A model generated the notes under the pieces. That model did not search any database and was not told the DNA's origin. It was given only the letters and a program-made list of their open reading frames with translations. This document shows positions 37,296 to 46,490 of a stretch of DNA of 64,000 bases, one piece after another. How positions within the stretch are numbered: the stretch's first letter is position 1; every line of letters begins with the position of its first letter. The DNA is from Collybia mongolica (taxonomy: Eukaryota; Basidiomycota; Agaricomycetes; Agaricales; Clitocybaceae): NCBI GenBank assembly GCA_013420905.1, contig JAAXNY010000001.1, forward strand, positions 2,232,001 to 2,296,000. The letters run 5' to 3'. Both the position numbers and the translations under genes were made by a program.

Positions 37296-37898
37296 TTTTG
37301 CCCACTTAAACCCGTCCTACTCCTTTACCTTTTATTGCGGTGGCCATTCATTACATCAGAAGAGAAACCGGGGTTGCAAAGCAGTCATCAAATGGTCATC
37401 TGCCTATGACTTCTTCGTCGGGAGGCTGCAAAAACGCCATGGACGGGCCGGCGTCGAGTTTATGGAGCTGAGGTCCGTACGGTCGGTAGAGTTATTGTTT
37501 TCGGCGTGTATATTATTCCTTCGGTTTTGTTATGAGAATTCGGGATTGATGATAATACCTGTAGTGATACCGATTGGATTTACTCAACGAGTGGGGCGAG
37601 CTCGAGTCGTCGTTCCGACCTCGATCACATGATCACGGCCACCACGCGTTGCGAGTTTGTTTGCCCCGCGACGACACTCCGTTCTCAACACCCAACTCTC
37701 ATCCCTCCCGTCTTAGATTCACACGTTTGGGGTAGCAAAAGATGTACATGACGTGAACTAGTACGCGTATGACTGTTGTGATCAAGGGGGGATGTTCAAA
37801 TTGATGTGATTATCGTGATACAGATGCTTAACGATACAGATGAGGTGCTATACATAAATACTTCTGATAAATACGCTCATGCCCAACAACCAATTAGA
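37296..37898. other. Intergenic region
   Basis: Holds the upstream region of the GH43 gene and the 3' end of the coiled-coil gene. A plus-strand frame at 37186-37632 partly overlaps GH43 exons in antisense and shows no motif. Confidence 0.4.
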
Positions 37899-39419
37899 TC
37901 ATACTCTCCACGGGGCCCTTTTCTTCAGAGGCGACCCGCTGCTCTCGCCGCTCCTCAAGAGCGACGTACTACTGGAATTTCTCAAAGCCGAAAGTGGCTT
38001 CACCACCATAGAAGTCGTTCGATTCCGCACCGCTCGGGGCTGTCCCGAATGATTACAAGCCCTGGTCTCGGCTGCGATGGATGCGCTTGTCGCGGAGACC
38101 CCGTGTGCATTATCGAAGATGAGGGGTTTGAGAGTGAAACGGCTCGCTTTCGATGGGGTAGAAGAAAGCGACGACTGGAATAGGAGTGAGTGTTGAGTCG
38201 TGGTGCCTGGAGAGCCTTTGCTGCTTGATGGTTTCCCACCGAGGCTTACGCGCCGCACTCTCCCAATGGCGCGTGAATTGCTCCCGGAGTGCTCAACGGA
38301 AACACAAGTACTTGACGTGGATAATTCAGATAATGTGTCGAGCTCGACATCTGTGGGTTCGTCGTCGTTACCAGGGATTGAATTGTTTTCACGCCTATCG
38401 CTTTCCACCAGGGTGTCGTCGAAAGACGTATGGTTCTCGTTCTCGTAGGCAGAGACCTTCTCCTCTAGCGCCTCCACCTGCCTCTTGCCTTCTTGCAAGT
38501 TGTCATAGAGGGATTGCTCCATATCGTTCGCGACCTCCTGCTCCACCAGTCGTGCCTCTTGGGCGAGCTTCAAAGCATCTAACTCTTTGGCGATCTTCCT
38601 GTAATCTTTCATCCAATCGCCATTGATCTCTGCAACCTCCCGTTCGTGGTCGGCTTTCAACTTCTTTACCTCTTCCTTGCTCGCCCCGACCTCCTCGATC
38701 AGATCTTTCACAAACTCATTGATCATTCTCTCCTTCTGGACATCCAGCACCATCTGTTTCGCTGCACGTGTGATCGCGGAAACCCTGGATCTCTTCATCT
38801 TATCTCTATCATCGACGAGGGTTTCCACCTCACGCTCGAGTTTCCAGATCCGATTTTGGAGGAGGAGATGGTCGCAGAACGTCTTGAACGCATTGTCGTT
38901 CTTTGCTTTTGTTTTCGATGCCAGCTGGGCACGAAGAGTCTTCATCTGCTTCTCTTGCTCCCATATCTTGTTCATCAGCAACAGCCGATCACAAAAGGCA
39001 GTGAAGGCAGCGCTCGTGCATGCCCTTTTAGGCCTCTCGACGCCAGCACTCGCATGCCCCTGCTGAGTATTATCGGTGTTGATGCGAACTTCAGGGCGGG
39101 GCGCAGCAGGCACTTCGCTTCGTAGGCGTTGTTCATCGGTCTGCAACGCCTTTTCGAGATCCTGAAAGTCGACAAGTATCTGTTCGGCTTGAGTGATGAA
39201 CTGGGTCAATGGCTGGTGGGTCGGTCGGTCGACAGCAGCTTCTTTCTCTCGCGATCGCCATCTGTATATGTGCACCGTGGCATCAACGGCTAGTAATACC
39301 GCAGAAACAGTTAGAAGTGTTGGGAGGGAGGAAGATGAGGGATCGGCACATGTGTCAGACATCCGATGAAAATCGTTGTAGGAAGGGGCCAGAAGGGCGG
39401 CAGAACGGGTGTAGTTCAT
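37899..39419 (-). CDS. Coiled-coil protein with N-terminal helix, unknown
   Basis: Intronless frame of 506 aa. One hydrophobic helix lies at about residues 32-52 (LPTLLTVSAVLLAVDATVHIY) and a basic flank follows (RWRSREK). Residues about 55-335 form heptad-rich coiled coil. Two consecutive segments are clear copies: TAFCDRLLLMNKIWEQE (about 140-156) and KTFCDHLLLQNRIWKLE (about 179-195), 39 residues apart. An acidic linker and a Ser-rich disordered tail follow, ending in a basic PLKKRAPWRV. No family is recognised. A membrane-anchored coiled coil suggests a tether or organelle scaffold, but that is inference. The long unbroken frame with consistent heptads supports a real gene. Confidence 0.75.
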   Translation of the reverse strand: MNYTRSAALLAPSYNDFHRMSDTCADPSSSSLPTLLTVSAVLLAVDATVHIYRWRSREKEAAVDRPTHQPLTQFITQAEQILVDFQDLEKALQTDEQRLRSEVPAAPRPEVRINTDNTQQGHASAGVERPKRACTSAAFTAFCDRLLLMNKIWEQEKQMKTLRAQLASKTKAKNDNAFKTFCDHLLLQNRIWKLEREVETLVDDRDKMKRSRVSAITRAAKQMVLDVQKERMINEFVKDLIEEVGASKEEVKKLKADHEREVAEINGDWMKDYRKIAKELDALKLAQEARLVEQEVANDMEQSLYDNLQEGKRQVEALEEKVSAYENENHTSFDDTLVESDRRENNSIPGNDDEPTDVELDTLSELSTSSTCVSVEHSGSNSRAIGRVRRVSLGGKPSSSKGSPGTTTQHSLLFQSSLSSTPSKASRFTLKPLIFDNAHGVSATSASIAAETRACNHSGQPRAVRNRTTSMVVKPLSALRNSSSTSLLRSGESSGSPLKKRAPWRV

Positions 39420-39911
39420 TATGATACTCCGGGTAGAGGGGACGAGATGTCCGGGTGAGTGAGCGGGGGGCGATGGGTGTGGGTAGGACGTTTGAAGGTT
39501 GGACTGCGGTGTTCATATAACGCCTTCACGTCATGAAGAACATGAGGTTTCCTCGAGCACACTCTGCACGGACGCACTGATCCAGCGTATCAGTGATTTT
39601 GTTTCATCTAAAGTACCCCAATCTTGAACACGCGCAATCCACGAGGCAGGGTGCTTGTCAAGTCGGGTAAGAGTTTTCTTGTATTTCTTTTTTTTGTTTT
39701 TCCCCGGATACCGTATCCTAGTAATATTCACATAATTTATTGTATTTTCAGGATTACGTAACTAACTCAACAACGGCGATGGTGATTTTCGAGTCACGCT
39801 CAATGTCAAATTTTCATGATTCTCCTCCACTAAGTCTGGAGTCGGTCTAGAGCGCCCCGCTTTACAATATACCACCACTAGTACCTCCAACACAGGACCT
39901 GATTTGCGACG
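39420..39911. other. Divergent intergenic region
   Basis: About 490 bp between the coiled-coil gene (-) and DPH3 (+). It must carry both promoters. A T-rich tract at about 39676-39700 is the only clear compositional feature. Confidence 0.4.
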
Positions 39912-40320
39912 ATGGGCGCATACTATGACGAAATCGAAATCGAGGACATGGCTTGGGATGCGGAAAAGGGCGTATTTCATTATCCTTGCCCCTGTGGAGA
40001 TCGCTTCGAGATCTCGAGAAAGCAGCTGGCAAATTACGAAGATATTGCCATCTGTCCCAGCTGCAGTCTGATAATCCGAGTGATATTTGACCCAGTGCGT
40101 ATTTCGTGGTGCAATCTATTGAGGGGCCGTTAATGTGTCTTTCCAGCTGGATTTTGAGGATGAGCCGGATGAAGATGAAGAGGAAGGCGAGAGTAGCGCT
40201 GAGGAGGAGGGCTCTGAGAGCGATGGCGATGAGGCCTTTGAGGACGCCTTGGAGAACTTGAAGATCAGCGAAGCTAGCGCTGAATCTCAGGTTGTTGCGG
40301 CGGCTGCCTGCGCGGGATGA
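39912..40320 (+). CDS. DPH3: Diphthamide biosynthesis protein 3 (CSL zinc finger)
   Basis: Small zinc/iron protein (yeast Kti11) that gives electrons to the Dph1-Dph2 cluster and also serves Elongator-linked tRNA modification. Two exons, 39912-40094 and 40147-40320, with a 52-nt intron, giving 118 aa. The CSL domain (about 1-61) has [13 protein letters not shown], the metal pair CPCG, the second pair CPSCSL and IIRVIFDP. An acidic tail ([14 protein letters not shown]) extends it beyond the minimal about 80-residue form, as is common in basidiomycetes as far as I recall. DPH2, in the same pathway, lies about 12 kb upstream on the same strand. Confidence 0.93.
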
Positions 40321-40844
40321 GATTCTGGGAATGTATAACACGATCAAGATATATAGCGAGGTATGTTTTCCCAGTCTCTCACACACACCTATTTCCCCAA
40401 ATGACTGTTCCTCCCAGGATACTGTATTTATATTTACATCCCATACTCCATGCAGGAAATTCCACCTCCCATATGCGGGATGCATACACCCGTCTACATA
40501 TTCTTACATGTTGGTCTTTTGATGAAATACAGTACGACACACCACGCTTTTACGCCGTAGCGCTGAAGGTTCGCCGGTCCCCTTTTCCGCGTCTGTTTAT
40601 TTCGTACCACGGGCTTATACTATTGTACCCCTAATATCAATTCGTCCCTTGGCATCTTACCACAGAGCTCACCGTTCGCGTTCACAGCAAGCCTTGGCTC
40701 GAGCTTTTTTAGTCAGACATCGGCCCGCTCCGTCCGCGGACCGGTGGCTACACGCGGGTTTAGTCACCATTTTGCCCATCACCCTAAGTATAAGTCGACG
40801 TCCGGCTCGTCCCTTGCAATGTGTCGGTTTTATCGTGATAGACC

Positions 40845-42252
40845 ATGTCCTCCAACAAAGTCCCCTCACTAACGCCGCCGGCTGCCCTCGACGATGAGCG
40901 GCAGCCCTTGCTCGGTGACGCCCGAGGAGATAATCCCATTTCGAACGACGAGGAGAACCCGCACTTGCAGGCTGACGCACGCCCCAAAGGGCGATCTTGG
41001 AAGAAGGTGGTTATGTATGGTGTCCTTACGGTGGTGGGAGTGGTTTTGTTGGGTTTCTTTATCAAGGGGTTTATGGATTCTGAGGATGTGGAGGTACGTG
41101 GATTTACAGCGTGGCCTTTGAACTTTAGGTCTGAAACGAGTGTTGGGTAGTTCGACCTAGAGAAGACATTGAAGGCTGCTCTGGGAGGAGGGCTTAGTGG
41201 TGCTGCAGGTATGTGGACTTCTTGTCTCTCTCATACTACTCGCTGACTCTGCTGAGGTAGCCATGGTGCTGCAGGTCTTGACGCTCATGGTGAGCTCACT
41301 CTACGTTGTTCACAGAATACCATATTCACCTCCACAAACAGCCTCTTCGGACGGTCATGAACTACCAATACCGATACGGTACAACAACAACGCAGGCGAT
41401 CATCACACTCCACGAGGACGGCGGGTGGAAACGTTACTACCAGGGGCTCTCAGCGGCCCTCGTCCAGGGCCCCGTCTCCCGTTTTGGAGATACCGCTGCC
41501 AATGCCGGGATTTTGGTGCTTCTCCAGTCGAATACATACCTCAAAAACATGCCCCCCCCTGTGAAGACGATATTCGCTTCTCTCGCCGCCGCGGCGTTCC
41601 GCATGATCCTTACCCCGATTGATACCATCAAGACCACCATGCAGACGCAGGGCAAGCAAGGACTAACGATCCTCCGAGCTCGTGTATGACGCCATCAGTA
41701 CCGCTTATCACTCCTTCTAATTATTGCTTCTCTAGGTTAAAATGTACGGGATCGGAACTATGTGGTACGGCGCCCTTGCGACTGCAGCAGCGACTTTTGT
41801 TGGTCATTATCCTGTAAGTCGCCCTTGGTTGTATTGTTCTCCGCAATGCCACTCACTTTCTACAGTGGTTCGCAACCAACAATTATCTCGAAGAGGTCCT
41901 GCCAGTTGCCCGCACACTCCTTCAGAAGCTCTCTCGGCGCGCGTTCATTGGCTTCGTTGCTTCCATCGTCTCCGATTCTATTTCTAACTCACTACGTGTG
42001 GTGAAAACCTACCGCCAAGTCAACGAGACGCGCATCAGCTATGTAGACGCGGCTCGTTCTGTGATCGCCACTGACGGCTTGGTGGGGCTCTTCGGACGTG
42101 GATTGAAGACCCGTTTCATTGCGAATGGTCTCCAAGGCTTGATGTTCTCCATCTTATGGAAGTTCTTTATGGATTTGTGAGTTGTGGTTTAGTCTATTCT
42201 ACATGTGCTCGAAATAATGATGCCAAACAGGTGGAATGACAATACTAAATAG
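40845..42252 (+). CDS. Mitochondrial-carrier-like (SLC25) membrane protein
   Basis: Seven exons in phase: 40845-41093, 41151-41208, 41261-41289, 41342-41683, 41736-41813, 41866-42176, 42231-42252, giving 362 aa. A hydrophilic N-terminal extension with one extra helix (about 50-75, MYGVLTVVGVVLLGFFI) precedes carrier repeats. The repeats keep carrier landmarks such as GWKRYYQGLSAALVQGP, MILTPIDTIKTTMQTQG (PxDxxK-type) and GLVGLFGRGLKTRFIANGLQG. The first repeat signature is weak (LTLMPLRTVMNYQYR, with Leu where Pro-x-Asp is usual), so transport substrate and even activity are open. An SLC25-like protein of unknown substrate is the safest call. Exons 2, 3 and 7 are very short (58, 29 and 22 nt). 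Confidence 0.8.
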
Positions 42253-42363
42253 ATAGGAATGCATGGATAATAGAATCCCGTTTTAGCGGCTTCTAGCCTC
42301 CCGCGAAGGGAAAGACGGGTTTAATACATATGTGACAATGTCCGGAATCGCACCTAAATTACC

Positions 42364-43719
42364 CTAGAAACACGCATCTGCGATTACGATCTTCATCCCC
42401 GCACCCGCCAATGCATGTAGTTCGTCTATAATATCGAGTTCCAAGTCACCCGCGACTACGATATTTATTTCTTTGAGACGCGCCACCCGAGGTGCGTCCT
42501 CGTCACTCTCATCCGTGTCCCACCTAGAATTCAGTAGTTCTATCAACGACACGCCCATCGGGCCATCGATGGATAATTCGATCGTTTCCAGCTTGGGCAA
42601 AAGCGTAAATGAGCTTGAACTGGTCTCCTCGCACGGTTTCCAGATCAGCTGATCAAGGACATGATCGGTCATTGTTGGGGATGATAACACGGTGAGGTGT
42701 TTTAAATAGGGAACCATTTCTAGAACTTGGAGCAGCTCTTGGTCGGATGCTGCGATCCGACGGAGGAATAGCGTTTCGAGCGATTCGATCCTAGAGAGGA
42801 ATGTCACGAGGGCTGGGCCTAAGGGCGATTGAACGTTGCATATCCGAAGAGACCGGAGGTTCGGCAGGGTGAGGAATCGAAAGACGTCGCAGGTGTCGAC
42901 GCACTCGCTGAAGGGTGCTGTCAGTATCGCGAGTTCCTGTAATCGACGGTGGTGCAGTGCTTTGGGGGGTTTCGAGGGCCAGCTGGATCCATGCGTGATT
43001 ATGAAGCTCCCATTCTCGAGGCGACATGTGTGGTGGAGGATGTTGATGCAATCGTCTGCGTTCACGGCCATGATGGGGATCTTTGTGAGGTTCGCCCAGG
43101 GAAATATGAATAGGTCTGGATCAAGGTTAACACATTCGAGCGAACGGAGCTCGGGAGCATCTTCGAACGCGTCTGAGATTTCCGCGCCTGTTATCAGATC
43201 ATCATCTGTCCCGAGACTGAGTTCACTCAGAAGTGGCAGTTTCCCCCGGACCGGGTACAGAGAGCTGAACGCGGCGAAGGGGAGGTATATGAACATGCTC
43301 CGCCAGTGAGATGAGTGCTGGATGATTATATCGAGGACGGGATGGGAATCTAAGAACGGAGGTGTTTGCCAGATTATATATATCTGCAGTGGGCACGCGC
43401 CGGAACGCGCAAGCCATGTCGAAGCTAGGGTGGCCTGATGCTCAGAGTTGGGTAGTATATTGATAAAGAGGCGCGACCAGAGACTCTGAGTGTTGATGGC
43501 GACACTCCTCCATCCACTGCAGATCTTCGTCAGCAGTAGAGGGACGTCTATAGTACTGCTCGTGTTTAAGACACCATCCGAGTCGGCACAGTGGAGAAAT
43601 ATCGTTGAAAGTATTTCAGTGGGAAGGTTCGGAGACGCGAACGACGCGATTTCTCTCAGATGTGCCATCGGAGGGCACGAGGTATGTGTATTCTTTCCGA
43701 AATATACCTGCTTAGCCAT
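42364..43719 (-). CDS. F-box protein, mushroom type
   Basis: Intronless frame of 451 aa, convergent with the carrier gene (112 bp apart). The F-box is at about 31-80 (LPTEILSTIFLHCAD, then VPLLLTKICSGWRSVAINTQSLWSRL), the typical agaric form. The rest is an irregular leucine-rich region (ELRSLECVNLDPDLF, LPNLRSLRICNV, LESLFLRR-like, LPKLETIELSIDG), probably the substrate-recognition part of an SCF ubiquitin ligase. The target is unknown; mushrooms carry very many such paralogues. The start at 43719 is the first ATG and could instead be the internal MAHLREIA (43665). Confidence 0.85.
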   Translation of the reverse strand: MAKQVYFGKNTHTSCPPMAHLREIASFASPNLPTEILSTIFLHCADSDGVLNTSSTIDVPLLLTKICSGWRSVAINTQSLWSRLFINILPNSEHQATLASTWLARSGACPLQIYIIWQTPPFLDSHPVLDIIIQHSSHWRSMFIYLPFAAFSSLYPVRGKLPLLSELSLGTDDDLITGAEISDAFEDAPELRSLECVNLDPDLFIFPWANLTKIPIMAVNADDCINILHHTCRLENGSFIITHGSSWPSKPPKALHHRRLQELAILTAPFSECVDTCDVFRFLTLPNLRSLRICNVQSPLGPALVTFLSRIESLETLFLRRIAASDQELLQVLEMVPYLKHLTVLSSPTMTDHVLDQLIWKPCEETSSSSFTLLPKLETIELSIDGPMGVSLIELLNSRWDTDESDEDAPRVARLKEINIVVAGDLELDIIDELHALAGAGMKIVIADACF

Positions 43720-44284
43720 ACGACCTGTCTGAGTAGAGACCTTAAGGAATCACGTTAATCGCTAAAATGGGGAACATGGAAAAATACTCGAGGTATACTC
43801 ACGTGTAAGAAGTGGACCTGAGGCTGCTCAGAGGATCTTCCGATCAGAAGTGGGCTGAGGGTAACAGTATATGTCGACGACTCGGGGCGTGGCCAGTGAA
43901 AAGGAACGATCTTGCCACTTAAAGAATCCGATCGTAAATCACTGATCGATTGTTGATCTGTTTGTCTTGCTTTTTATCTCACGTCGATGCCAACTTGGTC
44001 CAAATAACGCGTACGGCGACAAGGGAACTGGTCAACAATATCAATAACCAACACTTGTGTACACAGATCCTCCAGCGAAAACAGAACATGATTGAAATTT
44101 TACACGAATCCCTTGACACAGGACGGCGAATTTGATTTCCGCCCTTACAGCTTGCCAATGACTGAGTTACTCTGGACCAGGAGCGCTCAGAACAAGGTTG
44201 CTCAATCATGATCATAAGGCAGGTGACTCTTACGTAGATGCAAAAGTATTTATCCCATCGTCCAAAATTATTCATGGATAGTAG

Positions 44285-44888
44285 CTACGTGTAGATATAG
44301 CCCATCGGTCCAAGGTCATCATACCCATCATCCACTAATTCGTCCCTCTCGTCTTCATCAGTTGTGTAGACGTGATCGGTCTTGTCCTCGTTGAAGAGTT
44401 CGAACAATGGCACCGAGCCGCACAACGCCTTCGGGTAGACGTACCCCACGGTCTTCTGGTTTCTGTAGCCTTTCTTCTCCAAATCCTTCCTATCTTGTCT
44501 GCTGGAGGCAAGGGCATGGTCGGTTTCTTCCTTATTATACAAACGGAACAACTCGACCGATCCCTTCTCCTGCGACTTGAAGATACGACCTATACTCCCT
44601 TCATCGTTATAGTCCTTCTTGAGGATTTCCGCAAGTTCCTTTTTGTTAGTGGTGTAGAAGTGGTCATAATCATCATCGTTGACGGCTTGGTAGAACTTCA
44701 CCGACTTGGAACGGCTCCTGCTATCGCATTGTGGCTGATATATCAATCTCCAATGAGCTAATCCGGAGCCTTTGAGGGTTGGAGGGAAAATATACCTTAC
44801 GAGCCTCGAGGTCAGGGCCGGACCCAGGCAAGGCGGAGGCGGTGGCAGCCGAGAGGAGGGCAGAGATGACGAAGATGGTGAACTTCAT
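44285..44888 (-). CDS. Secreted triple-repeat protein, DUF5648-like
   Basis: Two exons, 44888-44796 and 44734-44285, with a 61-nt intron in phase, giving 180 aa. The signal peptide is MKFTIFVISALLSAATASA. The mature part has three repeats of about 47 residues, each beginning with a hydrophobic strand and a YN..DH.YTT-type motif: KFYQAVNDDDYDHFYTT, ELFRLYNKEETDHALAS and PLFELFNEDKTDHVYTT. Each ends in a GY.....GY/IY-type strand (SIGRIF, TVGYVY, PMGYIY). This repeat is familiar from DUF5648-type secreted proteins of fungi and bacteria, where it forms a small propeller-like fold; function is unknown. Two Cys may pair. Confidence 0.8.
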
Positions 44889-45522
44889 GTTGTGGAGCAC
44901 AAAAGTGGAGAAGAGCAATGGATGATACGTTGCTTCTTCGAGGCCCAGACGTGTGCCCCTTTATGTGGCGGACAGCTGGACCACACTAAAGGGAATCGCC
45001 CCGGGTTTGAGCAGGTAAAATCCTTGGCAGCAAGGAATCTCGTCCGCCGTGAGACGGGTGTCGAGTTGAAAAACATGTCTCTTGCCGGGTCTTGGGTTGG
45101 CAAAGTACCTTGATATCGTGATACCTACAAAGCATTCTGTGATAACTGATACACGAGGCGAGCAATGATAATGATATCAAGAAAAAATCATGAAGATCGT
45201 GCATTTGCCTGCCTTGGCAATTTGGCATGTGGATGTTGACTAGACATCTCGTTCAAGACCTATATATAGAACTGAAAGTCCACCGCCGTGATCCTTATTT
45301 AGGAGGGTCGTAAAATCCGCCGGGCGGAGGCATCACTCTCAAGCACATCCCAAAAGATGGGTTACGGGGAGGTGAACCCGAAAGGGGCGCCGTGATTTCT
45401 TCTCGGGACTTTCCCGAGAACTAGAGGAGTACAGAAGAGGGGCGTACCGAAATCTTGAGAGCCGATATGGGTGGGCCGGAAGAGTGAAACCCCCTACCTT
45501 AGTCATACATACCTGGAGTCAG
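44889..45522. other. Intergenic region with a short hairpin
   Basis: No gene seen. It holds the promoter of the secreted repeat protein and, at 45400-45420, a perfect 9-bp hairpin (TTCTCGGGA, 3-nt loop, TCCCGAGAA). Confidence 0.4.
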
Positions 45523-46490
45523 TTAGAACGAACTGATACCCAAGAATGATCGACGCACAGGACGTACCTCACGCTTGAGCAAGTTCTCAGTGGGGTTTTG
45601 GAACGGGAGAGAATGAATCAGTATCAGAAGAGGCGTGAGGACGGTGTAAACCTGAGCACATAGTTTCCATTGAAAGAAATTCTGCCTGGGAACTACATAC
45701 AGTATCCCTCTCGTCTCCTTCACACTTGACGCCGTCATGGCACTCCTAGGATCCGGAACTCCATAAAAAACTGCCAGGTGTTGGGCAGTGGCCTGTTTGA
45801 GAATTTCGTGTTTTGGGGCTGGGATATCCGTAGGTGACGAGAAACGGCCTGAGACGCCGGTACGTAGCATGATTTCCGAAGTCGTAGGGCAGAACCATCT
45901 CACCTCGAATTTTGCTCCAAGTACGAACGGAGAAGCGTAATTTGCACGGAGTGGTCCAAATTTCGTAGATCCTTGACCCTTTAACGGGTGAAGACTTAGA
46001 GGCACCTGGAGTGAGAGCTATGTGAGGGACATGTTGTGTCAATTTGCTATTCTGTGAGTTCAACATGCACCAAGCAAAAACAGAAGCAAGGACCAGGATG
46101 CCGGCCAAGAAACAAAAAAATTATGCGTGGGAAAAACATACCATACCAGGAACAATTGCAACCGCGACGCGGTCGCGTACAAAATCCCCTTGTGCTTGTT
46201 CACTTTCCATCTCACAAATTGAAGTTCATCGCTTGAGTCCCGAGGGGACGCGGGACGTCGGAGCTTCTGCGTCAAGTGGAAATAGTCATGCTCATTTATG
46301 CTGAGCTTGGTGTGAGCTCGGCACTGATCAGCGTGACAGTATAGCGATCGAACTTGCAAGGATGTTCCGAAATCAATCCCCCCGGAGCCTGTATAGACAT
46401 GTAGGACCACGGTAGGGAACCTCTCCCCCAATTGTCATATGCAGGACGAGGCGTTGTCCCCGTGAGGTCCCAACACAGGCTTTGAGTCAC
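45523..46490 (-). pseudogene. Possible decayed multi-exon membrane-protein gene
   Basis: Several minus-strand pieces look like exons of one gene: a CKFDRYTVTLISAEL segment (near 46350), VRWKVNKHKGILYATASRL followed by a hydrophobic stretch (near 46200-46080), AGILVLASVFAWCM, and PLRANYASPFVLGAKF (near 45930). The order and these short motifs resemble basidiomycete polytopic membrane proteins of the DUF4436 kind. However, frames change without clean splice sites and stops intervene, so I read it as a remnant. A working gene with introns I failed to place remains possible. Confidence 0.25.
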
